Assembly (NCBI GenBank): GCA_046296415.1
Contig: JBKBLN010000002.1
Coordinates: 620,001-684,000, forward strand
Origin: CAYNRA01 sp046296415
GTDB taxonomy: Bacteria; Bacteroidota; Bacteroidia; Cytophagales; Spirosomataceae
Reading direction: 5' to 3'
Length of the DNA stretch: 64,000 bases
Shown: in pieces, positions 43,320-51,874 of the stretch
Layout of the letters: every line of letters starts with the position of its first letter
Numbering within the stretch: position 1 is the stretch's first letter
The notes under the pieces: generated by a model
Told to the model about the DNA's origin: nothing
Seen by the model: the letters and a program-made list of their open reading frames with translations, nothing else
The model's database searches: none
Position numbers and translations under genes: made by a program

Positions 43320-44386
43320 ATTTAACTTTTTTGAGGTACTCTTTGCGGATAGAGTTCCATAATTTCTCGTTCCTAGTGATAGACCAGTAAAGGTGCTTTA
43401 GTAAGGCGGCTTTGCTTTTGAGCAGTTTTCACATAATTCGGTGAAGCGGCTCCACCGGATTAGTCGTACAAATCATTTTGTGCATCGGCAATGGAAAATC
43501 CAAAAAGGCCATCAGTTCCCCTAATTTTCCGTCCATAGCTTGACAATATACTTGTATTTTTTGCCCCATTTAGCCTCAAAACGGTTAGTACGGTTCGCGC
43601 ACTTTCTTCGGTGGTAGAAGTATATACTTTCCGTAAGTCCTTAATGACAGGCTTCTTATCCACCTCCTCCACGTATTTCAGCGAATTTCGCATCTGATGG
43701 ACGATGCATTTTTGAATAATGGAACAATCTCCTGAATTTGCTCGGAGAATCCTTGCAAATCGTCTGTGCACACTACCAAAATATCGGCCATACCTCTGGA
43801 TTTCAAGTCCTCCATCACTTATCCCCATTTCTTGGCTCTTTCTCCGCCCGAAGTAATATATTCCGATTACCCTCCCAATTCACTGAATATACCGTGTAAA
43901 AGGTACTACTCGTATATTTGCCCTCCTGATGCACCTTGAAGTGGATCGCATCCAAATACACGATCGGATAGAAGCTTTACGGGCTTTTTGTACGCCATTC
44001 TTGGATCTGAGGAAGTATCTTGTTTGTAATCTGTGAAATCTGTCCAGCCGAGATACTCACTCCATAGATATCTTCTACCAAGCGTCTGACGTCTTCCACC
44101 GAGTTCCCCTGAGCGTACAACGCCAAGATCTGCTCATCCAAACCATTACTCAGCTCTCGCTCAGATTCAAAGTCCCCATGCCGGTCGCGAGGGATCGAAA
44201 TGTCCAAGGAGCCCACTTCACTCAAATCCCGCTTGGATGTCTTCCCATTCCGTATATTACGACTTCCAGCAGCTCGCTCCTCCGAAAGAAAACGGTCGAT
44301 CTCTCCCTCCACTAGGGTGTTAACCATCTGTTGTAAAATATCACTAAATGGGCTTTCTTGACCTAAAATACCCTACTCACTGTAAA
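43320..44386 (-). pseudogene. Decayed IS256-family (mutator) transposase
   Basis: Fragments in different frames line up with an IS256-type transposase. N-terminal part: ILQQMVNTLVEGEIDRFLSEERAAGSRNIRNGKTSKRD, ending at a stop near 43977. Middle part: remnants of YPIVYLDAIHFKV and then CIVHQMRNSLKYVE. C-terminal part: MICTTNPVEPLHRIM followed by a stop. Several stops, frameshifts and deletions make it inactive. It occupies the place where, by comparison with the first lasso unit, a second cyclase/PqqD pair would stand. Confidence 0.82.
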
Positions 44387-44458
44387 GGCGATCTGTCAGC
44401 AATCCTCAACTGTACGTTTTTTCTTCATTGGTCCTAAAGTAGTTAGCAGACAAACTAA

Positions 44459-44568
44459 AATGAACAGTCTCGTAAAGCCAAAGATGCTCTCCAAACCTTC
44501 AGCATTATTCGTTTAAAAAAATGGAATACGGATTCCTTGAATAAGGTTTCCCCAAGGCACAAAAAAAG
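44459..44568. repeat. Direct repeat, copy B, beside tRNA-Pro
   Basis: Partner of the repeat at 42561-42669. It runs into the A-tract of the tRNA-Pro terminator. The two copies bracket about 1.8 kb holding the truncated B2, precursor A2 and the transposase remnant. Confidence 0.8.
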
Positions 44569-44588
44569 AGCGACTCTCGTCGCTCTAG
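44561..44588 (-). terminator. Terminator of tRNA-Pro
   Basis: On the minus strand AGAGCGAC-GAGA-GTCGCTCT followed by a seven-T run, directly after the tRNA 3' end. Confidence 0.85.
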
Positions 44589-44592
44589 GATG

Positions 44593-44667
44593 TCGGGGTG
44601 ACTGGATTCGAACCAGCGGCCACACGCCCCCCAGACGTGTACTCTAACCGGGCTGAGCTACACCCCG
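44593..44667 (-). tRNA. tRNA-Pro, anticodon GGG
   Basis: Full cloverleaf by hand: acceptor CGGGGTG/CACCCCG with discriminator A73, D-arm GCTC/GAGT with G18G19, anticodon stem CACGT/GCGTG and loop CTGGGGG (anticodon GGG at 34-36, T33 present), T-arm GCTGG TTCGAAT CCAGT. The CCA end is not encoded. Its 3' end faces the lasso/IS region, the orientation seen when mobile DNA enters at tRNA genes, but no integrase or duplicated tRNA end was found. Confidence 0.95.
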
Positions 44668-44817
44668 AAGCTCATCGGGTCACAAAATTAGAAAACTCCT
44701 ATTGGAATTCGAAAAAAAAGTGCAAAAAAATATCTGCCCTTTTTTTATTGCCTTCACATCCAAACAGCCCTCCCTATACGTATATCTCCACAACATTAAT
44801 CAAAAGTTCTATTCGTT

Positions 44818-45492
44818 ATGAAAAAAGTGGTCTTATCTCTCCTCATTGCGTGTGCGGCAACCGCAACTACGCAAGCTCAAATTCTACGTTCTACGGTTTC
44901 TGGAATTCAAGCCCATGTCGCTCAAGGCGGACAGACCTTGGGTGCCCATATTCAAAATGCAACCGTTCAAGCCGGAAATACATTAGTGGGGGCCCAAGGT
45001 ACTACAGCCGTTGTGGGTGGCCAACAAGTTGTGGGAGCGCGGGTTAATCAACTCGTGGCCTCTGTCGGACAAGTTGCCGGTGTGGGTACCGCAGGACTTC
45101 AAACAACTGTAGGTGGAAATAGCCTCGCCAACGCGCAAGTACCTGTATTGGTGGGACAAGTGGGTAGCTTGGCTGCAGTTTCAGCCGTTGGGACGCAAGC
45201 AACTGTCCTTCAGCACGGTAGTGTTGCCAATGCTAGTATTCCAGCCCTGGGTGCTCAAGTATCCAACTTAGCAGGTGTAACTGCTGTAGGAACTACCGCC
45301 ACCGTTGGTCAGGGATCCATCGCCAACGTAGGCGTTCAAGGCCTAGGTGTTCAGGCATTAGGAAATAATGTTAACGCAACCGTCACAGGTACACAAGTTA
45401 AAGTGGGTGGACCCGGCTTACTTAATGCCAATGTAAGCAACCTAAACCTTCATGTAGGACAAGGTGGATTATTGAATGGAATTCGTCGTTAA
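44818..45492 (+). CDS. Secreted Gly/Val/Ala-rich repeat protein
   Basis: 224 residues with a signal peptide ending TTQAQ and no recognisable enzyme motif. The mature part is almost free of Lys, Glu, Trp and Tyr. It consists of degenerate repeats of about 33 residues built on a T(T/A)V-GSxANAxVPxLGxQVxxLAxVxAVGT pattern (clearest at about residues 100-200). Such a composition suggests a beta-solenoid or amyloid-like extracellular protein. I do not recognise a family. A TolC-type gene follows after 44 bp on the same strand, which may indicate co-expression. Confidence 0.75.
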   Translation: MKKVVLSLLIACAATATTQAQILRSTVSGIQAHVAQGGQTLGAHIQNATVQAGNTLVGAQGTTAVVGGQQVVGARVNQLVASVGQVAGVGTAGLQTTVGGNSLANAQVPVLVGQVGSLAAVSAVGTQATVLQHGSVANASIPALGAQVSNLAGVTAVGTTATVGQGSIANVGVQGLGVQALGNNVNATVTGTQVKVGGPGLLNANVSNLNLHVGQGGLLNGIRR

Positions 45493-45500
45493 ATGATTGG

Positions 45501-45520
45501 GCCGGGGAAGTTTCCCCGGC
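45501..45520 (+). repeat. GC-rich hairpin between repeat protein and TolC gene
   Basis: GCCGGGGA pairs with TCCCCGGC around a 4-base loop. The T-tract is poor; it may stabilise the upstream message or partly stop transcription before the TolC gene. Confidence 0.4.
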
Positions 45521-45536
45521 ATTTCTCCCCTCTCCT

Positions 45537-46952
45537 ATGTCTGCCCGTTACCTCTCTCTTACACTCACTCTTCTTTTCTCTTTACCTTCCTGGGGTCAAA
45601 AAATGAACTTGGCTTCGTGTATTCAAGCAGCCAAATTTCATCATGGTGCTTACTTGCAAGCCCAAAATGCCAGGGCCTTGGAGTCGGCGAAGTCGGACTT
45701 TGTTCGCCGCGATTACCTACCACAAGCCGAGGTTTACGCTAATCCGACGCTATCCATGGGCCGGTCGCTGGATCCCACCACATACCAATTTGCCACACGT
45801 GGGTTTGTCAATACGATTCTGGGTGTTTCACTGTCGCAGACGCTGTATGCAGGCGGCCGTAAAAATCTAGCGGTCGAAATGCAAGATCTTCAAGAAAAAA
45901 TGGCCGAAACACAAGTTGAAAAAAACGAAGCGCTGTTGACAGTGCAGGTTATTCAACAATATTTTCAGGTTTTAATTGCGCAGGCTCAGGTTCGACACGC
46001 GGAGGAGCAATACCAATTACTTCAAAAGATCAGTCCAAGTCCGGATCAGCCCCTCGAACTCCTCCAATTCAATGCGCAGCTGTCGAATGCCGAGTGGGCA
46101 CTGACTAAAGCTCAACAAGATCTAAAAATCCAGAAAATTTCATTGGGCCACCTCATCGGGTCGTCCCAACCCCAAGGTATTTTACTGGAAGACTACGATA
46201 TGCAGCCGACACTGCAAGACCGTGCTGTCGCCCCAGACGATCGTTTATTTCAACAGTTTTATTCGTGGCATCCCGACTACCGCCATTCCCAATGGAAACA
46301 GAAATGGCAAAGTCTCCAACTCGCGGATATTCGGGCGAGTCGTCTCCCCACCATTTCGCTTACTGGAGGTGTCAATCTTCCCTATTCGAGCCTGTTTCAA
46401 CAAGTCGCCGAGTCCAGAATTGTGCGCATGGATACCGTACCCGTATTTTTCCAAGGCATCATTCAACCCGCACTTTCTCCCGCGATTGAGAGTACATTTC
46501 GGACAATCCCCTTGCTTTCCCAGTGGGGACAATTGGCTAACGCTTCACTTGGAATCCAAATTCGGATACCCATTTTTGCGGGAAATTCTTACCGTTTGCG
46601 TTGGCAACAAGCCAAGCACGACCTCCAGTTAGCTCAAATACAGGCTCAACAGATAAAAAATGATTTGATCAAGGAATCAGCCATTGCCCGAAGCCAAGTT
46701 GAATCTACTCTGGCCCAATACAAAGCCAGTAAATCTGCTTTTGATGTTTGGAATGCCTATTATCAAAACGCCCTTCCCAGTTATCAGAACGGGGAAATGG
46801 GTCAAAAAGAGTTTTTGGATATCATCTTGCAATTTCTTCAAACCGATATCCAGCTGACCCGCTCTCGATACGAATACCATCTATGGCAACAGCTCAAACC
46901 ATTCTATGAGTCTGGTAAATGGAGCCAGCGGAGACCCTCTTTCTCCCGATGA
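45537..46952 (+). CDS. TolC-family outer-membrane protein
   Basis: 471-residue outer-membrane efflux-type channel: signal peptide ending WGQ, then the two TolC repeats, seen in NLASCIQAAKFHHGAYLQAQNARALESAKSDFVRRDYLPQ and the C-terminal QIRIPIFAGNSYRLRWQQAKHDLQLAQIQAQQ. It differs clearly from the TolC protein at 4087 and has no adaptor or pump gene beside it. The upstream secreted repeat protein is its only same-strand neighbour. Confidence 0.88.
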   Translation: MSARYLSLTLTLLFSLPSWGQKMNLASCIQAAKFHHGAYLQAQNARALESAKSDFVRRDYLPQAEVYANPTLSMGRSLDPTTYQFATRGFVNTILGVSLSQTLYAGGRKNLAVEMQDLQEKMAETQVEKNEALLTVQVIQQYFQVLIAQAQVRHAEEQYQLLQKISPSPDQPLELLQFNAQLSNAEWALTKAQQDLKIQKISLGHLIGSSQPQGILLEDYDMQPTLQDRAVAPDDRLFQQFYSWHPDYRHSQWKQKWQSLQLADIRASRLPTISLTGGVNLPYSSLFQQVAESRIVRMDTVPVFFQGIIQPALSPAIESTFRTIPLLSQWGQLANASLGIQIRIPIFAGNSYRLRWQQAKHDLQLAQIQAQQIKNDLIKESAIARSQVESTLAQYKASKSAFDVWNAYYQNALPSYQNGEMGQKEFLDIILQFLQTDIQLTRSRYEYHLWQQLKPFYESGKWSQRRPSFSR

Positions 46953-46957
46953 AACAC

Positions 46958-49900
46958 CTATTTTTTCTGCATAGCTTGGTAGATGGCATTTCCAACCTCG
47001 GTTCGAATATTCATTGTGGAGATTTTCCCATTGTCTCGTGTCGGATACACTCGATTGCTCAAAAAGACATACACTAAGTTGTGCACGGGGTCAATCCAAG
47101 TAAAGGTGCCAGTAAACCCGGAATGGCCATAGCTTTGAGGTGAGGCTAGACGTGGCCCATTGGCGATTTTTGGATCCAAATCCAGTTTGTCGAAGGCAAT
47201 GCCACGTCGGTTTTTTTCCTCTGGAAAGACATAACCTGTCATCGCCTCCAAATCAGCCGATTGGAAATACGTTTTTCCGGCCAATGTCCCCTTTTTTAGG
47301 TATAGATGCATCAATTTGGTCACATCATGAACAGAACCAAATAAGCCGGCATGTCCGGAGATACCACCCAATAAAGCGGCCCCTTCGTCATGAACCCGGC
47401 CGTGAATCAAAGTCTTGCGGAACAAGGTATCCCGCTCCGTGGGTACAATTTGACTTAGCGGAAAGTAAGATCTTGGATTGTACGTCAAGGTATAGGCTCC
47501 CAATGCGTGATAGGTTTTCTTAAGATATGAATCCCACGACATCCCTGTCAATCGTTGTCCTAAGGCTGGGTAGAGGTAGTAATGCAAGTCGCTATATACA
47601 TAGCCTTGGGCTGGATTGACGGGTGAATCTTGGATTTGCTTGGCAATTTTATTGGCATACGACCGATGCAAGTATAGGGAGTCTGTGACCTCCACCGGAA
47701 ATTCATCACTCCGTTCGTTGGAAAAAATACCGGGCTTCCAAACCAAGGTTTGTGGTGAAACAATTTTCATCCAGAACCCTTTTTTACTGGCTAGTGTACC
47801 TACATAGTCAATTTCAACTTGTTTCTTTTTTCCAAACAACCGCTGAAGAAAAGTGCGTGGAATTTCATTTTTTACCCAATCGTTGGACCATCGAGGATCA
47901 AGACTTGCCTTCTTTAACGTAGCCAAGGTATCGACGGCATCCATCCAAAAAGGAATCCAGGCTTTGAGTCCAGACCGATGGGTTAGCATATCGATAAACC
48001 GAAGATTTTCCTTGTTGGTCCCTTTCCATTCCGTGAAATATTGGCTTGCAGGTGCATTCCAGTCAAATTTACCTTCCGACTTCCATTGCAAAATGGCTAG
48101 AGCCGACGTAGTGATTTTGGTCAAGGAGGCCAAATCGTATAATGACTGGACAGTCAAAGAGGGTTGATTGGCTGGGACTTCAGACTTACCTTTCGTTTGG
48201 GTTAGGACATTTTTTCCTCCATCCATGACATCGACTTTGGTCCCTTGCTCGAATTGACTTTTTTGGTGATCGCCCGCCTGATTTTCAAATGTCTGTGCTC
48301 CAAATGCCTTTTGATAAATGACACGTCCATCTTTTACGATTTCCATCGTAGCGCCAGGATACGCTCCGGCACGTAAACCTGCGAGAATGACCGAATCAAC
48401 TTTTGACTCTAGTTGCTCTCCAGAAATCCCAACCATTTCGGGAGATCCAAAAGCCAATCGACCGTTCGACATGACATTGACACCAGCACGTAGCGGAAAA
48501 TCGGCATTCACCGTTACGGGCAACCTACCCGTCATATCCACTCCTCCCATGATTCCTTGCGCAGCGGCCTCCTCTAAATAATTGGTTTGCTGACTTGTTA
48601 GCACCAAGGCTTTGGCTTTTTTAAGAGATGGAATTTTATCCAGCGAATAAGGATTTCCCATCACCACCCAAATGGCATCCGGATGTAGATCCATCAGTGC
48701 TGAAACCCACTTTTCATGAGCCTCGGTGATTCCGTAATTTCCATATGGCCGGATGGACGGAAGGTGAATTCCGACGATCAATTGTTTCACTTTTTTCACC
48801 TCCGATAGAATGGGCGCCCGAACGGAGTCTGCCTCTACCGCCAGCGAATGCCAGGCTGAAATCTTGGTGTATTGAGCCAACATTCGCTGAAAAGACGTAG
48901 GTTGGGCACTTCCTAGGGAAAGGACACCTATTTCCTGATCGAGTGAAGAAATAGGAAGGATCTTCCCATCATTTCGCAGTACCGTTAAAGTTTTTTCAGC
49001 AAATAAGCGATTTAGCCAATCGGATGTCCTTGTATTCACGTCCGAAATCAGGTTGGTTTCTTTCACCGGTTGGTATTGATCCAAACCTACCCATGACTTG
49101 GCCATCAAAATTTTTCGGACACGTTGGTTAATCACCTGTTCAGTTAATTCGCCCGATTTCACAGCAGCCAGTATGGCTTCGAATGCCTGGGGGACGTCTT
49201 CAAAGGTTTCCAGAATATCATTGCCTGCTAAAATGGCCTTCACTAGAGCGGTACCTTTTGGAAAATGTTTAACAGCTCCTTGCATGTCCATGGCATCCGT
49301 AAACACGAGACCCTGAAAACCCATTTCTTTTCTGAGGAGGTCTGTTACGATATTTTTTGAGAAGGTGGAGGCCAGATTAGGTGTTGATTCGAGATTCGGG
49401 ATACTCAAATGCGCTGTCATGATCCCCGAAATGCCTTCGTTGATAAGGCTTTGGAACGGATATAATTCGGTAGCTTTTAATCTACTTTTATCATGAGAAA
49501 TAACCGGAAGGTCATAATGGGAATCTACTCCGGTGTCACCATGTCCAGGAAAATGTTTGGCGGACGTCAACAATCGTTCGGATTGCATACCTTTCATGTA
49601 GGCGAGGGCTTTTCGCATCACCGACTCCTTGTCTTCTCCAAAGGATCTAAAGTTGATGACGGGATTGGCCGGATTGTTGTTGATATCGACAACCGGGGCA
49701 TAATTGATGTGGACGCCCATCCGTTTGGATTGTTTGGCCACCTCTTGCCCCATTTGGTAAAGTAATTCTTCATTGCCCTGCATGGCACCCAAGGTCATTT
49801 GGTAGGGGAAACGCACCGTGGAATCAAGCCGCATGGCGAGTCCCCATTCCAGGTCCATGCCAATAAGCAGGGGCACTTTGGAAAGCGATTGCAATTCGTT

Positions 49901-50185
49901 CACGATTTGAACTTGTCGTGTCGGTTGTCCTGCAAAAAACACCAATCCACCCACTTTGTATTTACTCACCCATTCTTTCAATATGTCGGGTTTATAACCT
50001 CTACCAGACGTGTTTCCACGAGGCATCAGCATTTGACCAATTTTTTCCTCTAAGGTCAGCGACTGCAGGGTTTTCTCTACCCAAGCTGCATTATGTTGAG
50101 TTAGAAAGGGAGGCGTTTCTTGTGCAAAGACCGGCGTAGTGGCCAATAAAATTCCTAGAATGGAATTCCGAATCGGTAAGTTCAT
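46958..50185 (-). CDS. GH3 glycosidase fused to a serine hydrolase (beta-lactamase fold)
   Basis: Long secreted protein of about 1075 residues. Signal peptide ends PVFAQ. Residues about 25-580: family 3 glycoside hydrolase of NagZ type, with KHFPGHGDT (catalytic-loop His/Asp) and VFTDAMDM (nucleophile Asp), expected to release N-acetylglucosamine from muropeptides. Residues about 600-1075: beta-lactamase/penicillin-binding-protein-like domain with SLTK (SxxK), YSDLHYY (YxN variant) and GHSGFTGT (KTG variant). The two activities could act together on peptidoglycan. ATG 50185 begins the signal peptide. Such fusions are seen in other Bacteroidota. Confidence 0.9.
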   Translation of the reverse strand: MNLPIRNSILGILLATTPVFAQETPPFLTQHNAAWVEKTLQSLTLEEKIGQMLMPRGNTSGRGYKPDILKEWVSKYKVGGLVFFAGQPTRQVQIVNELQSLSKVPLLIGMDLEWGLAMRLDSTVRFPYQMTLGAMQGNEELLYQMGQEVAKQSKRMGVHINYAPVVDINNNPANPVINFRSFGEDKESVMRKALAYMKGMQSERLLTSAKHFPGHGDTGVDSHYDLPVISHDKSRLKATELYPFQSLINEGISGIMTAHLSIPNLESTPNLASTFSKNIVTDLLRKEMGFQGLVFTDAMDMQGAVKHFPKGTALVKAILAGNDILETFEDVPQAFEAILAAVKSGELTEQVINQRVRKILMAKSWVGLDQYQPVKETNLISDVNTRTSDWLNRLFAEKTLTVLRNDGKILPISSLDQEIGVLSLGSAQPTSFQRMLAQYTKISAWHSLAVEADSVRAPILSEVKKVKQLIVGIHLPSIRPYGNYGITEAHEKWVSALMDLHPDAIWVVMGNPYSLDKIPSLKKAKALVLTSQQTNYLEEAAAQGIMGGVDMTGRLPVTVNADFPLRAGVNVMSNGRLAFGSPEMVGISGEQLESKVDSVILAGLRAGAYPGATMEIVKDGRVIYQKAFGAQTFENQAGDHQKSQFEQGTKVDVMDGGKNVLTQTKGKSEVPANQPSLTVQSLYDLASLTKITTSALAILQWKSEGKFDWNAPASQYFTEWKGTNKENLRFIDMLTHRSGLKAWIPFWMDAVDTLATLKKASLDPRWSNDWVKNEIPRTFLQRLFGKKKQVEIDYVGTLASKKGFWMKIVSPQTLVWKPGIFSNERSDEFPVEVTDSLYLHRSYANKIAKQIQDSPVNPAQGYVYSDLHYYLYPALGQRLTGMSWDSYLKKTYHALGAYTLTYNPRSYFPLSQIVPTERDTLFRKTLIHGRVHDEGAALLGGISGHAGLFGSVHDVTKLMHLYLKKGTLAGKTYFQSADLEAMTGYVFPEEKNRRGIAFDKLDLDPKIANGPRLASPQSYGHSGFTGTFTWIDPVHNLVYVFLSNRVYPTRDNGKISTMNIRTEVGNAIYQAMQKK

Positions 50186-50249
50186 GTCGTAGATCCAAGG
50201 TTGAATAGCCAAATATAACCAATTCTCCCTCAGACCTACGAAAAAAACC

Positions 50250-51098
50250 TTACATGATACCCATTTTTCCCATTTGATAGTCTCGCATGGCTTCCAGAAT
50301 TTCAGTAGTCGAGTTCATTACAAACGGACCGTGTTGCACCACAGGTTCATTTAATGGAGAGCCCGATGCCAAAATAAAATGACCTACTGATTGAGTTTTT
50401 ATCTCTACCTTGGTTCCTTCCGGTTTAAACAGTACCTGTTGGTGATCGTAGGCCAATTTCCCATTGACCACCACTTCCCCACGTGTCACATATAAAAAAA
50501 CCTGTTCACCAGCAGGTAAGGTGTATTCCTCGGTGGCTCCTGATTCGAATGCTACCGAATAAATGGTCAGATGAGTGGACGATTCGGCAGGCCCTTTCAC
50601 AGACCGGTGCTCACCACTGATGACTTGGGTCGATATACCGTTTCCTGAATTAACCACCGGAAGGTCCTTTTTTTGAAATCCTTGGTACCTCGGTGGCACT
50701 TTTTTGAGTCGAGCCGGTAAGTTCATCCAAAGCTGGAGAATTTCCATCTCCCCACCCTCCTCTCGCATAACGGCGGGTAGATTTTCAGAATGGACTAGCC
50801 CCCGGCCGGCCGTCATCCATTGAACTCCGCCTGCGTCAATGGTGGATTGATAGCCAAGACTGTCTGCGTGCTCTACGGCTCCCGCCAAAATAATGGTGAG
50901 TGTTTCGAAACCTCGGTGAGGGTGCGGGGCAAAAGGTAACCCTTGGTTGTAAGGGGCAAACAGATGCGGGCCATGGTGATGCAAAAGTAGGAATGGATCT
51001 AGCTCAGGCGCTTCCGGACTGGGCAAAGGCTGGTACATGGGGTGTTCGCCCACCTGTTCACGTCCAGCCGTGAAGAGTTTACTCACCTGTTTTTTCAT
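50250..51098 (-). CDS. Pirin-family bicupin protein
   Basis: 282-residue iron-binding cupin protein. The N-terminal cupin has HHHGPHLFAPYNQGLPFAPHPHRGFETLTIILAGAVEHADSLG, with the conserved metal-binding His residues and Glu, and the C-terminal pirin cupin follows (about 180-280). Pirins have been linked to quercetin 2,3-dioxygenase activity or redox sensing. Start overlaps the stop of a second pirin gene by four bases, so both are probably translated from one message. Confidence 0.92.
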   Translation of the reverse strand: MKKQVSKLFTAGREQVGEHPMYQPLPSPEAPELDPFLLLHHHGPHLFAPYNQGLPFAPHPHRGFETLTIILAGAVEHADSLGYQSTIDAGGVQWMTAGRGLVHSENLPAVMREEGGEMEILQLWMNLPARLKKVPPRYQGFQKKDLPVVNSGNGISTQVISGEHRSVKGPAESSTHLTIYSVAFESGATEEYTLPAGEQVFLYVTRGEVVVNGKLAYDHQQVLFKPEGTKVEIKTQSVGHFILASGSPLNEPVVQHGPFVMNSTTEILEAMRDYQMGKMGIM

Positions 51099-51823
51099 GC
51101 CGAAAATTTTAAAGGTACTTCCATCACCAACAATTGAGCATCAGAGGTAGCTTGAATTTCAACTTTCTGGGTGTCCCAAATACCCAGCCCATCCCGTCGG
51201 CTGAGTGTTTTTTGTCCTTTCTCAACCGTCAGATTTCCCTCCAAAACAAATAAATAAACGCCATGACCAGGTGTATGCCAAGAATAAGTAAGCGATTGCC
51301 CTGGAGTAAAATTAGCCAATGAAAACCAAGCATCTTGGTTGATTTTCACTCCACCATCTGCGGTTCCAAGTGGGGATACCACGGTTTGAAACGCATTCAT
51401 TCGATCCGACTCTGGAAATTCCATCTGATCGTACCGAGGTGTGATATTTCGCTCTTTCGGAAATACCCAAATTTGCAAAAACTTCACCTCCTGTTGAGGA
51501 TCATGATTCATTTCCGAATGATATACGCCTGTACCGGCCGACATGATTTGCACTTCACCATGCCGAATTACCGTCGAATTCCCCATACTATCTTGATGCG
51601 CTAGCGCTCCCGCCAACGGAATCGAGACAATCTCCATATTATCATGCGGATGACGACCGAATCCGCGTCCAGCCGCTACTTTATCGTCATTCAAAACCCG
51701 CAAGGCCCCAAAATGGAGACGCGACGGCTCATAGTAATTGGCAAAACTAAACGTATGAAAACTTTCTAACCATCCATGATGGGCATGCCCACGGGTCGAA
51801 GCTTGATGAAAAATCATTTCCAT
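51095..51823 (-). CDS. Pirin-family protein (YhhW-like)
   Basis: 242-residue pirin with the first cupin motif FGRHPHDNMEIVSIPLAGALAHQDSMG and the downstream GVYHSEMNHDP segment; these supply the metal-binding His/Glu set. The begin RGHAHHGWLESFHTFSFANYY is the classic YhhW start. It is the first gene of the pirin pair and differs clearly from the second, so the pair is not a recent tandem copy. The substrate is unknown; quercetinase activity is known for the E. coli relative. Confidence 0.92.
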   Translation of the reverse strand: MEMIFHQASTRGHAHHGWLESFHTFSFANYYEPSRLHFGALRVLNDDKVAAGRGFGRHPHDNMEIVSIPLAGALAHQDSMGNSTVIRHGEVQIMSAGTGVYHSEMNHDPQQEVKFLQIWVFPKERNITPRYDQMEFPESDRMNAFQTVVSPLGTADGGVKINQDAWFSLANFTPGQSLTYSWHTPGHGVYLFVLEGNLTVEKGQKTLSRRDGLGIWDTQKVEIQATSDAQLLVMEVPLKFSA

Positions 51824-51874
51824 AATTGTATGTTTTTGTATTTAATGTCTAAACATACAAGTTACTTAAATGGT

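Noticed and set aside
38920..44667. Integrative element inserted at tRNA-Pro
   Set aside because: No integrase and no second copy of the tRNA 3' end was found; microhomology-driven duplication explains the repeats better.
44818..45492. CRISPR-like or satellite DNA repeat
   Set aside because: The repetition is at protein level, degenerate in DNA, within one open frame with a signal peptide.
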